Of a stretch of DNA of 64,000 nt, positions 1-7,677 are shown one piece after another. The notes below the pieces were generated by a model that saw only the letters and a program-made list of their open reading frames with translations, searched no databases and was not told the origin of the DNA. This stretch comes from an uncultured Paracoccaceae bacterium. Lineage in GTDB: Bacteria > Pseudomonadota > Alphaproteobacteria > Rhodobacterales > Rhodobacteraceae. Where the stretch lies: contig CANMTD010000001.1 in NCBI GenBank assembly GCA_947500775.1, positions 1,116,001 to 1,180,000 of the forward strand, read 5' to 3'. Position 1 is the first letter of the stretch. Each line of letters begins with the position of its first letter. The translations under genes were made by a program, and so were the position numbers.

Positions 1-2
1 GC

Positions 3-104
3 ATGCTGTTTGGGCGGGGCGTGAGATCGCGATATGAACCGGCACAGGGGCTCTTTGAGGCCCTGTTGCGGATGCCACTCGCGAAATCGTCGGTTCTGCG
101 CTAA
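3..104 (+). CDS. Possible 3' end of an upstream gene (partial)
   Basis: A reading frame is open from the window edge for 33 codons and stops at the TAA at 102-104, about 30 bases before the caspase-like gene. The residues end in MPLAKSSVLR and match no family I recognise. A short open frame at a GC-rich contig edge can arise by chance, so this is only a candidate gene tail. Confidence 0.3.
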   Translation: MLFGRGVRSRYEPAQGLFEALLRMPLAKSSVLR

Positions 105-134
105 GTTGACCTTTGGTAAACTTGGGATGGAACG

Positions 135-1682
135 ATGTTGCGCAATTTGGTGTTGATATTGAGCTTGCTGTTGCCGGGGTCCGGGGCCGTGGCGAAAAAC
201 GTGGCCCTGATCATCGGCAATGAAACCTATTCCGATGTGACGCCCCTGCAAAAAGCCGTGGCCGACGCTCAGGCGGTATCCGCGCGGATGACGGCGGCGG
301 GGTTTGAAACGATCCTTGCCACGGACGTCAACCGGCGCGATTTCAACCTGCGCGTCGCCCAGTTCACCAGCGTGCTGGAACCGGGCGACACCGCGTTCCT
401 GTTCTATGCCGGCCACGGGGTCGAAATCGCGGGCGAGAATTACCTGCTGCCCACCGATATTCTTGCGCCGGTGGGGGCCGAGCCCGATTTCGTGACCGCT
501 GAATCCATCGCCCTGTCCGATCTGCTGGACCGGATCCGGCGCACCGGGGCGCGGGCGACGATCGCGGTGATCGACGCCTGCCGCGACAACCCCTTTGCCG
601 CGGGCACCGGGCGGTCCATTGGCCGGTCGCGCGGGCTGGGCCGGATCGCCGCCCCCGAGGGCACCTTCGTGCTGTTCTCGGCAGGGGCGGGGCAACAGGC
701 GCTGGACCGGCTGAACGATACGGATACGGATGACAATTCGGTCTTTACCCGGCTGCTGCTGCCCAAGATCGGTCAGGACGGGCTGGAACTGCGCGATCTG
801 GTCTCGGACCTGCGGGTCGAGGTGCGCAATCTGGCCCGAACCCAGAACCACGCCCAGTTCCCGGCCTATTACGACGAATTGCTGGGCGAGTTTTACTTTG
901 CCACTGTCAGCCGGACCCGCACGACCGGCAGCGAGGCCACCCCGCTGTCCACCGACCACCTGCGCGAGGATTTCTCGCTGGCCCGACAGGTCGGCACCGA
1001 TGCCGCCCTGCGCGCCTTTCTGGACAAATACGCAGGCCGCGACGATTTCACGATCACGCTGGCCCGGCAATTGCTGGAAGAGGGGCAGGGTGACCCGGCC
1101 CCGGAACCCGCGGCACTTCCGGTCACACCCGCCCCGATCTCCCCAGCGCGGGAACTGATCGCCGCCAGCCAGTCCGAGCTGAACCGGCTGGGCTGCAACG
1201 CGGGCGGGGCGGATGGCATAGCGGGTGCGCGCACAAGGGCCGCGTTTCGCGATTTCCTGCAGGCCAGCGGCACGCCGTTGCAGGTGGAGGATCTGGGCAC
1301 CTCGGCCGCGCTGTCCGCGCTGCGCGGGGCAAAGGCGCCGGTCTGCAAACCGCAAACCGTGGCGCGCGCGCCCGATCCAGCCAGCGCCGGGCTGAACGTG
1401 GCGGGCACGTGGCGCTATGTCTCGAAATGCCCGTTGCTGATCACCTCGACCGGCACGGTGGTTCTGCGCCAGACGGGGGCCAATCGCTATGCCGGTCAGA
1501 TCCGGGATTCCATCGTGAAATCAGGGACGTCGCGGATTGTGCTGAACGGGCGGGACTTCAGCAGCGCGTTGCAGTTTTCCACCGGCCCCGCCACCGAAAA
1601 CGGGCGGTTTTCGGCGGATGGGCGCAGCTACAGCTCGTCCACCTCGACCGGGTGCAAGGTGCGCGGAACGCGGGTGAACTAG
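135..1682 (+). CDS. Secreted caspase-like (peptidase C14) protein
   Basis: 515 residues. An N-terminal hydrophobic stretch (1-20) ending in AVA looks like a signal peptide, so the protein should act in the periplasm. Residues 22 to about 255 form a caspase/metacaspase-like domain with the expected His-Cys dyad: H94 in FYAGHGVE and C149 in VIDACRDNP. Residues about 342-400 resemble a peptidoglycan-binding fold, with the pattern LNRLGC...DGIAGARTRAAF. A C-terminal domain (about 425-515) is not recognised. The ATG follows GGGATGGAACG. It converges with hisA, whose stop lies 11 bases away. Substrate is unknown; a role at the cell wall is inferred only from the putative peptidoglycan-binding segment. 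Confidence 0.85.
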   Translation: MLRNLVLILSLLLPGSGAVAKNVALIIGNETYSDVTPLQKAVADAQAVSARMTAAGFETILATDVNRRDFNLRVAQFTSVLEPGDTAFLFYAGHGVEIAGENYLLPTDILAPVGAEPDFVTAESIALSDLLDRIRRTGARATIAVIDACRDNPFAAGTGRSIGRSRGLGRIAAPEGTFVLFSAGAGQQALDRLNDTDTDDNSVFTRLLLPKIGQDGLELRDLVSDLRVEVRNLARTQNHAQFPAYYDELLGEFYFATVSRTRTTGSEATPLSTDHLREDFSLARQVGTDAALRAFLDKYAGRDDFTITLARQLLEEGQGDPAPEPAALPVTPAPISPARELIAASQSELNRLGCNAGGADGIAGARTRAAFRDFLQASGTPLQVEDLGTSAALSALRGAKAPVCKPQTVARAPDPASAGLNVAGTWRYVSKCPLLITSTGTVVLRQTGANRYAGQIRDSIVKSGTSRIVLNGRDFSSALQFSTGPATENGRFSADGRSYSSSTSTGCKVRGTRVN

Positions 1683-1693
1683 GGCGGGGCGGG

Positions 1694-2413
1694 TTAGGAC
1701 AGGGCGCGGATCGCCTCGGCCAGATCGATCGCCCCGTCATAAAGCGCGCGTCCCGAAATCGCGCCGTTCAGCGGCGCGCCGCAATCGCGCAGCGCGATCA
1801 GATCGTCCAGCGAACTGACGCCGCCGCTGGCGATCACCGGGATTGATACCGCATTGGCCAGCGCCGCCGTCGCCTCGATATTGGGGCCCTGCATCGCGCC
1901 GTCGCGGTTGATGTCTGTATAGATGATCGCGGCCACGCCCGCGTCTTCGAAGGATCGCGCCAGATCGGTGACCATCACGTCGGTTTCCTCGGCCCAGCCC
2001 TTGGTGGCCACGCGCCCGTTGCGCGCGTCGATGCCCACGGCCACCTTGCCGGGAAAGGCGCGCGCGGCCTGCCGTACCAGATCGGGGTTTTCCACGGCCA
2101 CGGTGCCCAGAATGACCCGCGCCAGCCCCTTGTCCAGCCAGCCTTCGATGGTGGCCATGTCGCGGATGCCGCCGCCCAGCTGCGCGGGCACCTGCGTGGC
2201 CTTCAGAATGGCCTCGACCGGGGCGGCGTTGACCGGTTCGCCCGCGAAGGCGCCGTTCAGGTCGACCAGATGCAGCCATTCGCAGCCTGCGTTCACGAAT
2301 TCCATCGCCTGCGCGGCCGGATCGTCGTTGAACACGGTCGCCTGATCCATGGCGCCCTTGTACAGGCGGACGGCTTGACCGTCTTTCAGGTCGATGGCGG
2401 GATAAAGGATCAT
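1694..2413 (-). CDS. hisA: HisA, phosphoribosylformimino-AICAR-phosphate isomerase
   Basis: 239 residues, normal for HisA, the (beta/alpha)8 isomerase that catalyses the Amadori rearrangement of ProFAR to PRFAR in histidine synthesis. The N-terminal motif [12 protein letters not shown] carries the first catalytic Asp, and YTDINRDG carries the second. The frame is open a further 12 codons upstream, but the start at 2413 is preferred because GGAG lies six bases before it and the protein then begins exactly where the family does. hisH lies upstream on the same strand, separated by an opposite-strand DUF2147 gene. hisF, often next to hisA in this group, is missing here. Confidence 0.96.
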   Translation of the reverse strand: MILYPAIDLKDGQAVRLYKGAMDQATVFNDDPAAQAMEFVNAGCEWLHLVDLNGAFAGEPVNAAPVEAILKATQVPAQLGGGIRDMATIEGWLDKGLARVILGTVAVENPDLVRQAARAFPGKVAVGIDARNGRVATKGWAEETDVMVTDLARSFEDAGVAAIIYTDINRDGAMQGPNIEATAALANAVSIPVIASGGVSSLDDLIALRDCGAPLNGAISGRALYDGAIDLAEAIRALS

Positions 2414-2551
2414 CGGGCGCTCCATTTGCTTGTTGCGGGCTTTATGCACCTCTTGCGCGCTATTGCAACGCAGACAAGCCGACCCAACGTCATACTTGCC
2501 TGATCCGCACCCGCTGTCCCACAGTACCGGCGTTGACTAGGGAGGAACGTC

Positions 2552-2944
2552 ATGAGGAAACTGACACTGATCGCGGCCTGTGCCGGGTTGCTGGCCGGAC
2601 CGGCCTTGGCCGACCCGATGGAGGGCGTCTGGAAAACCAAACCCGACGACAACGGGCATTTCGGCCATATCAAAGTGTCCGAATGTGGCCCGGCGGTCTG
2701 CGGTGTGCTGGTCAAGGCCTTTGACAGCAGCGGCAAACCGATCAAATCCGAAAATGTCGGCAAACGCATCATCTGGGATATGAAACCGCAGGGCGGCGGC
2801 AAATATGCCAAGGGCAAGATCTGGTCGCCCGACCGCAACAAGACCTATAATTCCAAGATGCAGCTGAACGGCAATCAATTGTCGGTCTCGGGCTGCGTGC
2901 TGGGCATCTGCCGCAATGGCGGCACCTGGACCCGCGTCCAGTAA
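2552..2944 (+). CDS. DUF2147 secreted protein
   Basis: 130 residues with a clear signal peptide (cleavage expected after ALA near residue 21). The mature part fits DUF2147: EGVWKTKPDD near its start, a central GKIWSPDRNKTYNSKM and a conserved Cys-rich end (GCVLGICRNGGTWTRV). The family is predicted to be a small beta-barrel and has no assigned enzymatic role. The ATG follows GGAGG with good spacing. The gene sits on the plus strand between the minus-strand hisA and hisH genes, so it is not in an operon with them. Confidence 0.85.
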   Translation: MRKLTLIAACAGLLAGPALADPMEGVWKTKPDDNGHFGHIKVSECGPAVCGVLVKAFDSSGKPIKSENVGKRIIWDMKPQGGGKYAKGKIWSPDRNKTYNSKMQLNGNQLSVSGCVLGICRNGGTWTRVQ

Positions 2945-3067
2945 TCCCCATGGATCATCTTTCGGCGGCGATCATCGCTTGCCGCCGAAGACCGACCCGC
3001 CGCACCGGCGCAGGTCAACTGGGCATGGCCCTGCACACCCATACCTAACAACATGCGTACCCGTGAC

Positions 3068-3085
3068 CCCCGATCAGGATCGGGG
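3068..3085. terminator. Palindromic hairpin between convergent DUF2147 and hisH
   Basis: CCCCGATC, a two-base loop, then GATCGGGG: a perfect 8-bp inverted repeat in the gap between two convergent genes. No T-run follows on either strand, so intrinsic terminator activity is uncertain. Confidence 0.35.
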
Positions 3086-3102
3086 CAGGGTTTGCGACTG
3101 TC

Positions 3103-3741
3103 TCAGGGCCGCCAGGTCAGGAAATTCGCGATCATCCGCAGCCCGGTAGTCTGGCTTTTTTCCGGGTGGAACTGGGCGCCGATCATGGTGTCGCGCCCGA
3201 CGATGGCGGTGATCTGGCCGCCGTAATCGCAATGGGCCAGAAGATGCGCCGGATCATCCACGCGGAAATGATAGGAATGCACGAAATAGGCGTGATCGCC
3301 GGTGTGCAGCCCGTCCAGCACCGGATGCGGGCTGTCGATCACCAGATCGTTCCAGCCCATATGCGGCACCTTCAGTGCGGGATCGGCGGGGGTGATCCGT
3401 TCGACCTGTCCGGCGATCCAGTCGAAGCCGGGGGTTTCGCGGTATTCCAGCCCGCGGGTGGCCATCATCTGCATTCCGATGCAGATGCCCATGAACGGAC
3501 GCCCGCCGGTGATCACCACCTCTTCGATGGCTTCGAACAGCCCGCGGTGATCGAACAGCTCTTTCCGGCAGGCCGGAAAGGCGCCGTCGCCGGGCAGAAC
3601 GATCCGGTCGGCGCCGCGCACCACATCGGGGTCCGAACTGACCACGACCTCGCCTGCCTGCGCTTCCTGCGCCATGCGCTGAAACGCTTTTTCGGCGGAA
3701 TGCAGGTTGCCGGATTCGTAATCGACGATGACGGTGCGCAT
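3103..3741 (-). CDS. hisH: HisH, glutamine amidotransferase subunit of IGP synthase
   Basis: 212 residues, class I glutamine amidotransferase. The nucleophile is C87 in GICIGMQ (GICLGMQ in most homologues) and the His/Glu pair is H192/E194 in FHPEKSQ. It hydrolyses glutamine and channels ammonia to HisF, which makes imidazole-glycerol phosphate and AICAR. HisF is not encoded in this window although HisH needs it as a partner. It lies on the minus strand between hisB and hisA, but opposite-strand genes split the three, so separate promoters are likely. Confidence 0.96.
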   Translation of the reverse strand: MRTVIVDYESGNLHSAEKAFQRMAQEAQAGEVVVSSDPDVVRGADRIVLPGDGAFPACRKELFDHRGLFEAIEEVVITGGRPFMGICIGMQMMATRGLEYRETPGFDWIAGQVERITPADPALKVPHMGWNDLVIDSPHPVLDGLHTGDHAYFVHSYHFRVDDPAHLLAHCDYGGQITAIVGRDTMIGAQFHPEKSQTTGLRMIANFLTWRP

Positions 3742-3794
3742 GGGGCAGGGACCTTACGTGGTGACAGGGTCGACTTGGCCCGATTTGCACGCGG

Positions 3795-3849
3795 GGTCAA
3801 GCCCACGAGGCTTGACCGACATGATCCGGCGGGGCGATCCCCGCCCGGA
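3795..3849. repeat. Two adjacent palindromic hairpins upstream of hisH
   Basis: GGTCAAGCC-CACGA-GGCTTGACC (3795-3817) is followed by GGCGGGG-CGAT-CCCCGCC (3828-3845) with partly paired flanks out to 3849. They occupy the gap between the divergent hisH and LysE genes. They could be a REP-like element, a leader structure for hisH, or a regulator site; the sequence does not decide. Confidence 0.45.
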
Positions 3850-3999
3850 CCTGGGTTTCGGCCATTCGGGCCTGTGCATCTGAACAGTGACCGGCGGCTG
3901 GCGCTGTCAGCATCTGTCTACTGACACTGCAGACCGGAGATGCGGGACAAAACGGCCTTGGTTGGTCATCCCAAATGTGCGACCCTTCCTTGGAAGAGG

Positions 4000-4650
4000 A
4001 TGAATTGGGATAAAATCGTGTTTGAACCTTACCTCGCCGGAGTATTGCTGGCCTATGGCGTCTTTATGATCGGGATGTTTACACCCGGCCCGAATATTCT
4101 GGCAGTCATCGGAACATCAATGTCTGTTGGCAGGACGGAAGGGAAGGCTTTGGCATTGGGCATTGCAACGGGCACGTTTTGCTGGGCGATGCTGACTGCG
4201 CTGGGGTTGACGGCATTGGTTTCGGCTTATGCGTCGTTGATGATCGTTCTGAAAGTTGTTGGGGCGGGATACCTGCTTTGGCTGGCATATAAGGCATTCA
4301 AATCGGCACTTACGGTCAAAGACCTAGATGTCAAAGCCGTGCGTGTCGCAGGTGGAAATTCTGCGTATTACAAGCGCGGATTGGTTATCCAGATGACCAA
4401 TGCAAAAGCCGCTTTGGTGTGGATCGCGATAATGTCACTTGCGATGGATGGGCAGGCTCCGATCTGGGTGGCTGGCATAGTTGTCGCCGGCACCAGCATC
4501 ATTTCAGCGGTTGGGCATGTCATTTACGCCGTTGCGTTTTCCACGGCTCCGGTCGTTGCGGTCTATTCAAAAGCGCGGCGTTGGATCGAGGGGGCTTTGG
4601 GGCTTTATTTCTGCTTTGCGAGTTACAAACTCGTAAGCTATCGGGGCTGA
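4000..4650 (+). CDS. LysE/RhtB-family amino-acid exporter
   Basis: 216 residues from the ATG at 4000 (GGAAG just upstream); an ATG at 3940 would add 20 residues that do not look like the family. The N-terminal signature FTPGPNILAVIG, early glycines and about six hydrophobic segments fit the LysE/RhtB/threonine efflux family of inner-membrane exporters. Substrate cannot be told. Sampled stretches are near 50% GC against about 63-65% in the his genes around it, and codon use is more A/T-rich, so it may be a transferred gene inserted between hisH and hisB. It converges with hisB. Confidence 0.85.
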   Translation: MNWDKIVFEPYLAGVLLAYGVFMIGMFTPGPNILAVIGTSMSVGRTEGKALALGIATGTFCWAMLTALGLTALVSAYASLMIVLKVVGAGYLLWLAYKAFKSALTVKDLDVKAVRVAGGNSAYYKRGLVIQMTNAKAALVWIAIMSLAMDGQAPIWVAGIVVAGTSIISAVGHVIYAVAFSTAPVVAVYSKARRWIEGALGLYFCFASYKLVSYRG

Positions 4651-4745
4651 TCTTTTAATCCAAACCGTGGCTAAGGTGTCGCCACCCTGGGCTTAGTCCG
4701 GTCGAATGTGCAAGGTCGGCTGCGGCGGGCACAGCCGAACCCCGC

Positions 4746-5333
4746 CTAAAGCATGCCTTTGGTCGACGGCACCGCATCGCCCTTGCGGGGATCTGTTTCC
4801 ACCGCCTCGCGCAGGGCGCGGGCCACGGATTTGAACGTGGCCTCGGCGATGTGGTGGCTGTTGATCCCGTGCAACGCGTCCACATGCAGGGTGATCCCGC
4901 CGTGGGTCGCCAGCGCCTGAAAGAATTCGCGCACCAGCTCGCAGTCGAAGGTCCCGATCTTGGGCGTGGGCAGATCGACATTCCACACCAGATAGGGCCG
5001 CGCGGACAAATCCAGCGCGGCGCGCACCAGCGCATCGTCCATTGGCAGCAGGCAGGCGCCATAGCGCCGGATGCCGCGTTTGTCGCCCAGGGCCTGCGTC
5101 AGCGCCTGACCCAGCGCGATGCCCACATCCTCGACCGTGTGGTGATCGTCGATGTGCAGATCGCCGGTGGCGCGGATGGTCATGTCGATCAGCGAATGGC
5201 GCGCCAGCTGGTCCAGCATATGGTCAAAGAACCCCACACCGGTCTGATTGTCATAGCTGCCCGATCCGTCCAGATCGATCTGGACGGTGATATCGGTTTC
5301 GGCGGTCTTACGGCTGATGCTGGCCTGTCGCAT
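4746..5333 (-). CDS. hisB: HisB, imidazoleglycerol-phosphate dehydratase
   Basis: 195 residues, the usual length for a monofunctional bacterial IGPD. Both manganese-binding histidine clusters are present: [12 protein letters not shown] near residues 58-69 and SHHIAEA near 162-168; [14 protein letters not shown] is also typical. It dehydrates imidazole-glycerol phosphate to imidazole-acetol phosphate in histidine synthesis. AAGGAA lies six bases before the ATG. It is the first of the three his genes on the minus strand. Confidence 0.97.
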   Translation of the reverse strand: MRQASISRKTAETDITVQIDLDGSGSYDNQTGVGFFDHMLDQLARHSLIDMTIRATGDLHIDDHHTVEDVGIALGQALTQALGDKRGIRRYGACLLPMDDALVRAALDLSARPYLVWNVDLPTPKIGTFDCELVREFFQALATHGGITLHVDALHGINSHHIAEATFKSVARALREAVETDPRKGDAVPSTKGML

Positions 5334-5506
5334 GTTCGATTTCCTTCATCTTCGCCAAAGCTATAGGGGTTTGGACCCCATTCGCCAAGAGGCGCGATTT
5401 TTTGGAAATGTTCTTGTGTTGTTTCAGCAAATTTTAAGAACCCCGGCGCAATGCTGGCGTCAATGGCGCAGTGCCGCGCTGGTTAATTGATGGAAAAGGA
5501 AAGGCG

Positions 5507-5980
5507 ATGCAGGTTCTGGTTCTTGACGACAGTCTGACAACGCAATCGGCAATTCTGGCCGTGCTGCTGGACAAGGGGTTTCAGGTCTATTGCACCTCAA
5601 GCGTGGATAAGGCGATGGCCTATGTCCGGCAGGGGGCGGTCGATCTGCTGGTGATGCGCCACCGGATCAACGGGCGGGGCAGCCTGTCGGTGGCTTTGGC
5701 CGCCGAATATCACAACCCCGAGGTGGCGACGATCCTGCTGAGCGATATGGCGGGCGGCGATGCGGATGAGCTGTTCGATCTGCTGCCGTCGATGAATTGC
5801 CTGCTGGGGGTGCGCACGCCGCCGCCGCTGATCGCGCAATGCGCGGTGGCCGTGCTTGGGGTTCCGGCCCGGCGCCCGGCACCGGTGCAAACCGCCGAAC
5901 GCCCGGTCTTTATCTCGCACCGCGCCCCGCCGCAGCGTCTGATGACCGCGTTCCGCGAAGCCGCGCGTGTGGGAATGTAA
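5507..5980 (+). CDS. Degenerate response-regulator receiver protein
   Basis: 157 residues from the ATG at 5507 (GGAAAGGCG upstream); a GTG 36 bases earlier is in frame but lacks support. Residues 1-120 follow the CheY fold: beta-1 with acidic residues D7/D8 and a helix/strand alternation. The phospho-acceptor position is R51 (LLVMRHR where the family has an Asp), and the Lys of the usual KP motif is replaced in GVRTPP. It therefore probably cannot be phosphorylated in the normal way. The tail (about 125-157) is proline/arginine-rich with no output domain. A stand-alone pseudo-receiver acting by protein contact is the likely reading. Confidence 0.6.
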   Translation: MQVLVLDDSLTTQSAILAVLLDKGFQVYCTSSVDKAMAYVRQGAVDLLVMRHRINGRGSLSVALAAEYHNPEVATILLSDMAGGDADELFDLLPSMNCLLGVRTPPPLIAQCAVAVLGVPARRPAPVQTAERPVFISHRAPPQRLMTAFREAARVGM

Positions 5981-5990
5981 GGAAAGCAAC

Positions 5991-6065
5991 TGGAGCGGGC
6001 GAGGCGATTCGAACGCCCGACCCTAACCTTGGCAAGGTTATGCTCTACCCCTGAGCTACGCCCGC
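5991..6065 (-). tRNA. tRNA-Gly (GCC)
   Basis: 75 nt including an encoded CCA. The 7-bp acceptor stem GCGGGCG/CGCCCGC, D-arm GCTCAGGGGTAGAGC, anticodon loop TTGCCAA (anticodon complement at 6031-6033) and T-loop GTTCGAATC are all intact. It is identical to the second copy at 6322-6396. Confidence 0.97.
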
Positions 6066-6081
6066 ATCCGTTGCTGGGTGT

Positions 6082-6110
6082 GATCTACGGCCTTCGGGGT
6101 GGGGCTGCAA
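6082..6110 (-). promoter_or_regulatory. Promoter of tRNA-Gly copy 1
   Basis: On the minus strand, TTGCAG (6110-6105), a 17-bp spacer, then TAGATC (6087-6082), about 16 bases before the mature 5' end of the tRNA. The same hexamers, spacer and position recur before the second copy, which makes chance unlikely. Confidence 0.75.
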
Positions 6111-6224
6111 GGGGTAGGGCAAAAAATCTGTGATTATTTGCGGCCTGTTCGTGGACCGGATAGGGCGGCTGGCGACGAAGCGATCGCCTTCGAAAGGCGC
6201 GCCACGTGCCCGTGCCTTGGCTCA

Positions 6225-6249
6225 GGCAGCGCCCGAACCGCCCCCACGG
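6225..6249. repeat. 25-bp dispersed repeat, copy A
   Basis: This 25-base GC-rich stretch is identical to 25041-25065 in the murD upstream region. It begins GGCAGCGCCC and is followed in both places by a GCGGGC that allows hairpin formation. It lies in non-coding DNA between the two tRNA-Gly genes and may belong to a palindromic intergenic repeat family. Confidence 0.7.
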
Positions 6250-6271
6250 CGCGGGCTTTGCCTTGAAAACG

Positions 6272-6296
6272 AAAAAGCACACCCGAAGGTGTGCTT
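6272..6296 (-). terminator. Intrinsic terminator after tRNA-Gly copy 2
   Basis: AAGCACACC-TTCG-GGTGTGCTT on the minus strand (a 9-bp stem with a UUCG-type loop), then a T-run, starting about 26 bases after the tRNA at 6322-6396. Confidence 0.85.
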
Positions 6297-6321
6297 GTTT
6301 CAACCTCCATCCGGAGGATAT

Positions 6322-6396
6322 TGGAGCGGGCGAGGCGATTCGAACGCCCGACCCTAACCTTGGCAAGGTTATGCTCTACCCCTGAGCTACGCCCGC
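6322..6396 (-). tRNA. tRNA-Gly (GCC), second copy
   Basis: 75 nt with encoded CCA, the same sequence as 5991-6065, anticodon complement at 6362-6364. It has its own promoter upstream and a terminator downstream, so the two copies are separate transcription units and not a polycistronic pair. Confidence 0.97.
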
Positions 6397-6413
6397 ATCC
6401 TTGGGTGAGCGGT

Positions 6414-6442
6414 GATCTACAAACTCCGACGCGCGGCTGCAA
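6414..6442 (-). promoter_or_regulatory. Promoter of tRNA-Gly copy 2
   Basis: On the minus strand, TTGCAG (6442-6437), 17 bases, TAGATC (6419-6414), about 17 bases before the mature 5' end. It shares CTTGCAGCC and TAGATCAC with the copy 1 promoter while the spacer differs. Confidence 0.75.
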
Positions 6443-6475
6443 GAGGAAAATGCGCCCGGCAGGACAGAAATCGCG

Positions 6476-7195
6476 CTATTTCGCCCGCCTGCGGGCGCGC
6501 AACAGGTTCAGCCCCTCGACCGCCCCGGCAAAAACCATCGCCGCATAGATGAACCCGCGTTCGATATGATGGTGCAGCCCGTCGGCCACCAGCGCCATGC
6601 CGATCATCACCAGAAACGCCAGCGCCAGCATTTTGGTGGACGGGTGCTGTTCCACGAAATCGGCAATCGGGGCGGCGGCGACCATCATCACCAGAATGGC
6701 GACGACAACCGCGGCGACCATCACCGGCAGGTGATCGGCGATGCCCACGGCGGTGATCACGCTGTCCAGCGAAAACACCAGATCCAGCACCATGATCTGG
6801 GCGATGACGGCGGTAAATCCCACCTGTGCCGCGTCAAGGGCCGGGGCCTCTTCTTCGGGGCCTTCGACCTCTTCGAAGATTTCGGTCGCGGCCTTCCAGA
6901 TCAGAAACAGCCCGCCCGCCAGCAGGATCAGGTCGCGCCACGACAGATCGAACCCGGCCAGCGTGAAAAACGGCGCGGACAGCGATACGATCCACGCGAT
7001 CGAGGCCAGCAGAAGAATGCGCAGCACCAGCGCGCCCGCCAGCCCCAGCATCCGCGCACGCGCGCGCTGTTCCAGCGGCAGTCTGGCGGCGGCGATCGAG
7101 ATGAAGATCACGTTGTCGACCCCCAGAACGATCTCCAGCACGGTCAGGGTCAGGAACGAGGCCCAGACAGCAGGGTCAGAGAGAAGCTCCAGCAT
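6476..7195 (-). CDS. TerC-family integral membrane protein
   Basis: 239 residues with about seven hydrophobic segments. The paired acidic motifs of the TerC family are present: GVDNVIFI in the first membrane segment and FSLDSVITAVG in the middle. A short acidic loop (near 110-122, rich in E) separates the two halves. TerC proteins are inner-membrane transporters linked to metal efflux, notably manganese, and to tellurite resistance; the metal here is not known. It lies nine bases after the MAPEG gene and is likely co-transcribed with it. Confidence 0.9.
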   Translation of the reverse strand: MLELLSDPAVWASFLTLTVLEIVLGVDNVIFISIAAARLPLEQRARARMLGLAGALVLRILLLASIAWIVSLSAPFFTLAGFDLSWRDLILLAGGLFLIWKAATEIFEEVEGPEEEAPALDAAQVGFTAVIAQIMVLDLVFSLDSVITAVGIADHLPVMVAAVVVAILVMMVAAAPIADFVEQHPSTKMLALAFLVMIGMALVADGLHHHIERGFIYAAMVFAGAVEGLNLLRARRRAK

Positions 7196-7204
7196 GGCGA
7201 ATAC

Positions 7205-7591
7205 CTAGAACAGCGCGTGGCCGATATTGGCCAGCGCCATACCGACCAACATGGCAACGGTCAGATACATGCCCCAGACCCGCGCCTTGACCACCTGCGG
7301 CGTCGCGCCGAACCCATAGGCATGCAAAAGACGCCCCGCCAGCAGCATTGTCCCGAAGACATGCACCAGCCAGCCGGGCATCCCCTGCAGTTCAGCCATC
7401 GCCAGCAGCAACAGCCCCAAGGGCGCATATTCAGCGCAATTGGCCTGGGCGCGCATGCGTTTCAGCACCAGCTTGTCGCCACCATCCCCGACCGAAACCT
7501 TCTGCTGCCGCCGGGCCGCGACCACCCGGAAGCTGAGGCCGATGAACAACAGGGCCAGCAGCCCGGCATAAAGCGGAGAAACGGTCAGCAT
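7205..7591 (-). CDS. MAPEG-family membrane protein
   Basis: 128 residues with four hydrophobic segments. The central KRMRAQANCAEYAPLGLLLL fits the MAPEG signature (R-x-x-x-N-x-x-E-x-x-P), where the conserved Glu and Arg contact glutathione in studied members. Bacterial members are mostly uncharacterised glutathione-linked or peroxidase-type membrane enzymes. It is the first gene of a two-gene minus-strand unit with TerC. Confidence 0.88.
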   Translation of the reverse strand: MLTVSPLYAGLLALLFIGLSFRVVAARRQQKVSVGDGGDKLVLKRMRAQANCAEYAPLGLLLLAMAELQGMPGWLVHVFGTMLLAGRLLHAYGFGATPQVVKARVWGMYLTVAMLVGMALANIGHALF

Positions 7592-7677
7592 GATATATCC
7601 TTTGCCAGTTCAAACACCGTTCCGGCAGTAGATATGCGGGACCGCCCCCTGTCCAGTACGCGGTGTGCCGGACGGGC

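Noticed and set aside
3166-3924. 252-residue plus-strand frame over hisH
   Set aside because: Antisense to hisH; its extra part covers the palindromic hairpins upstream of it.
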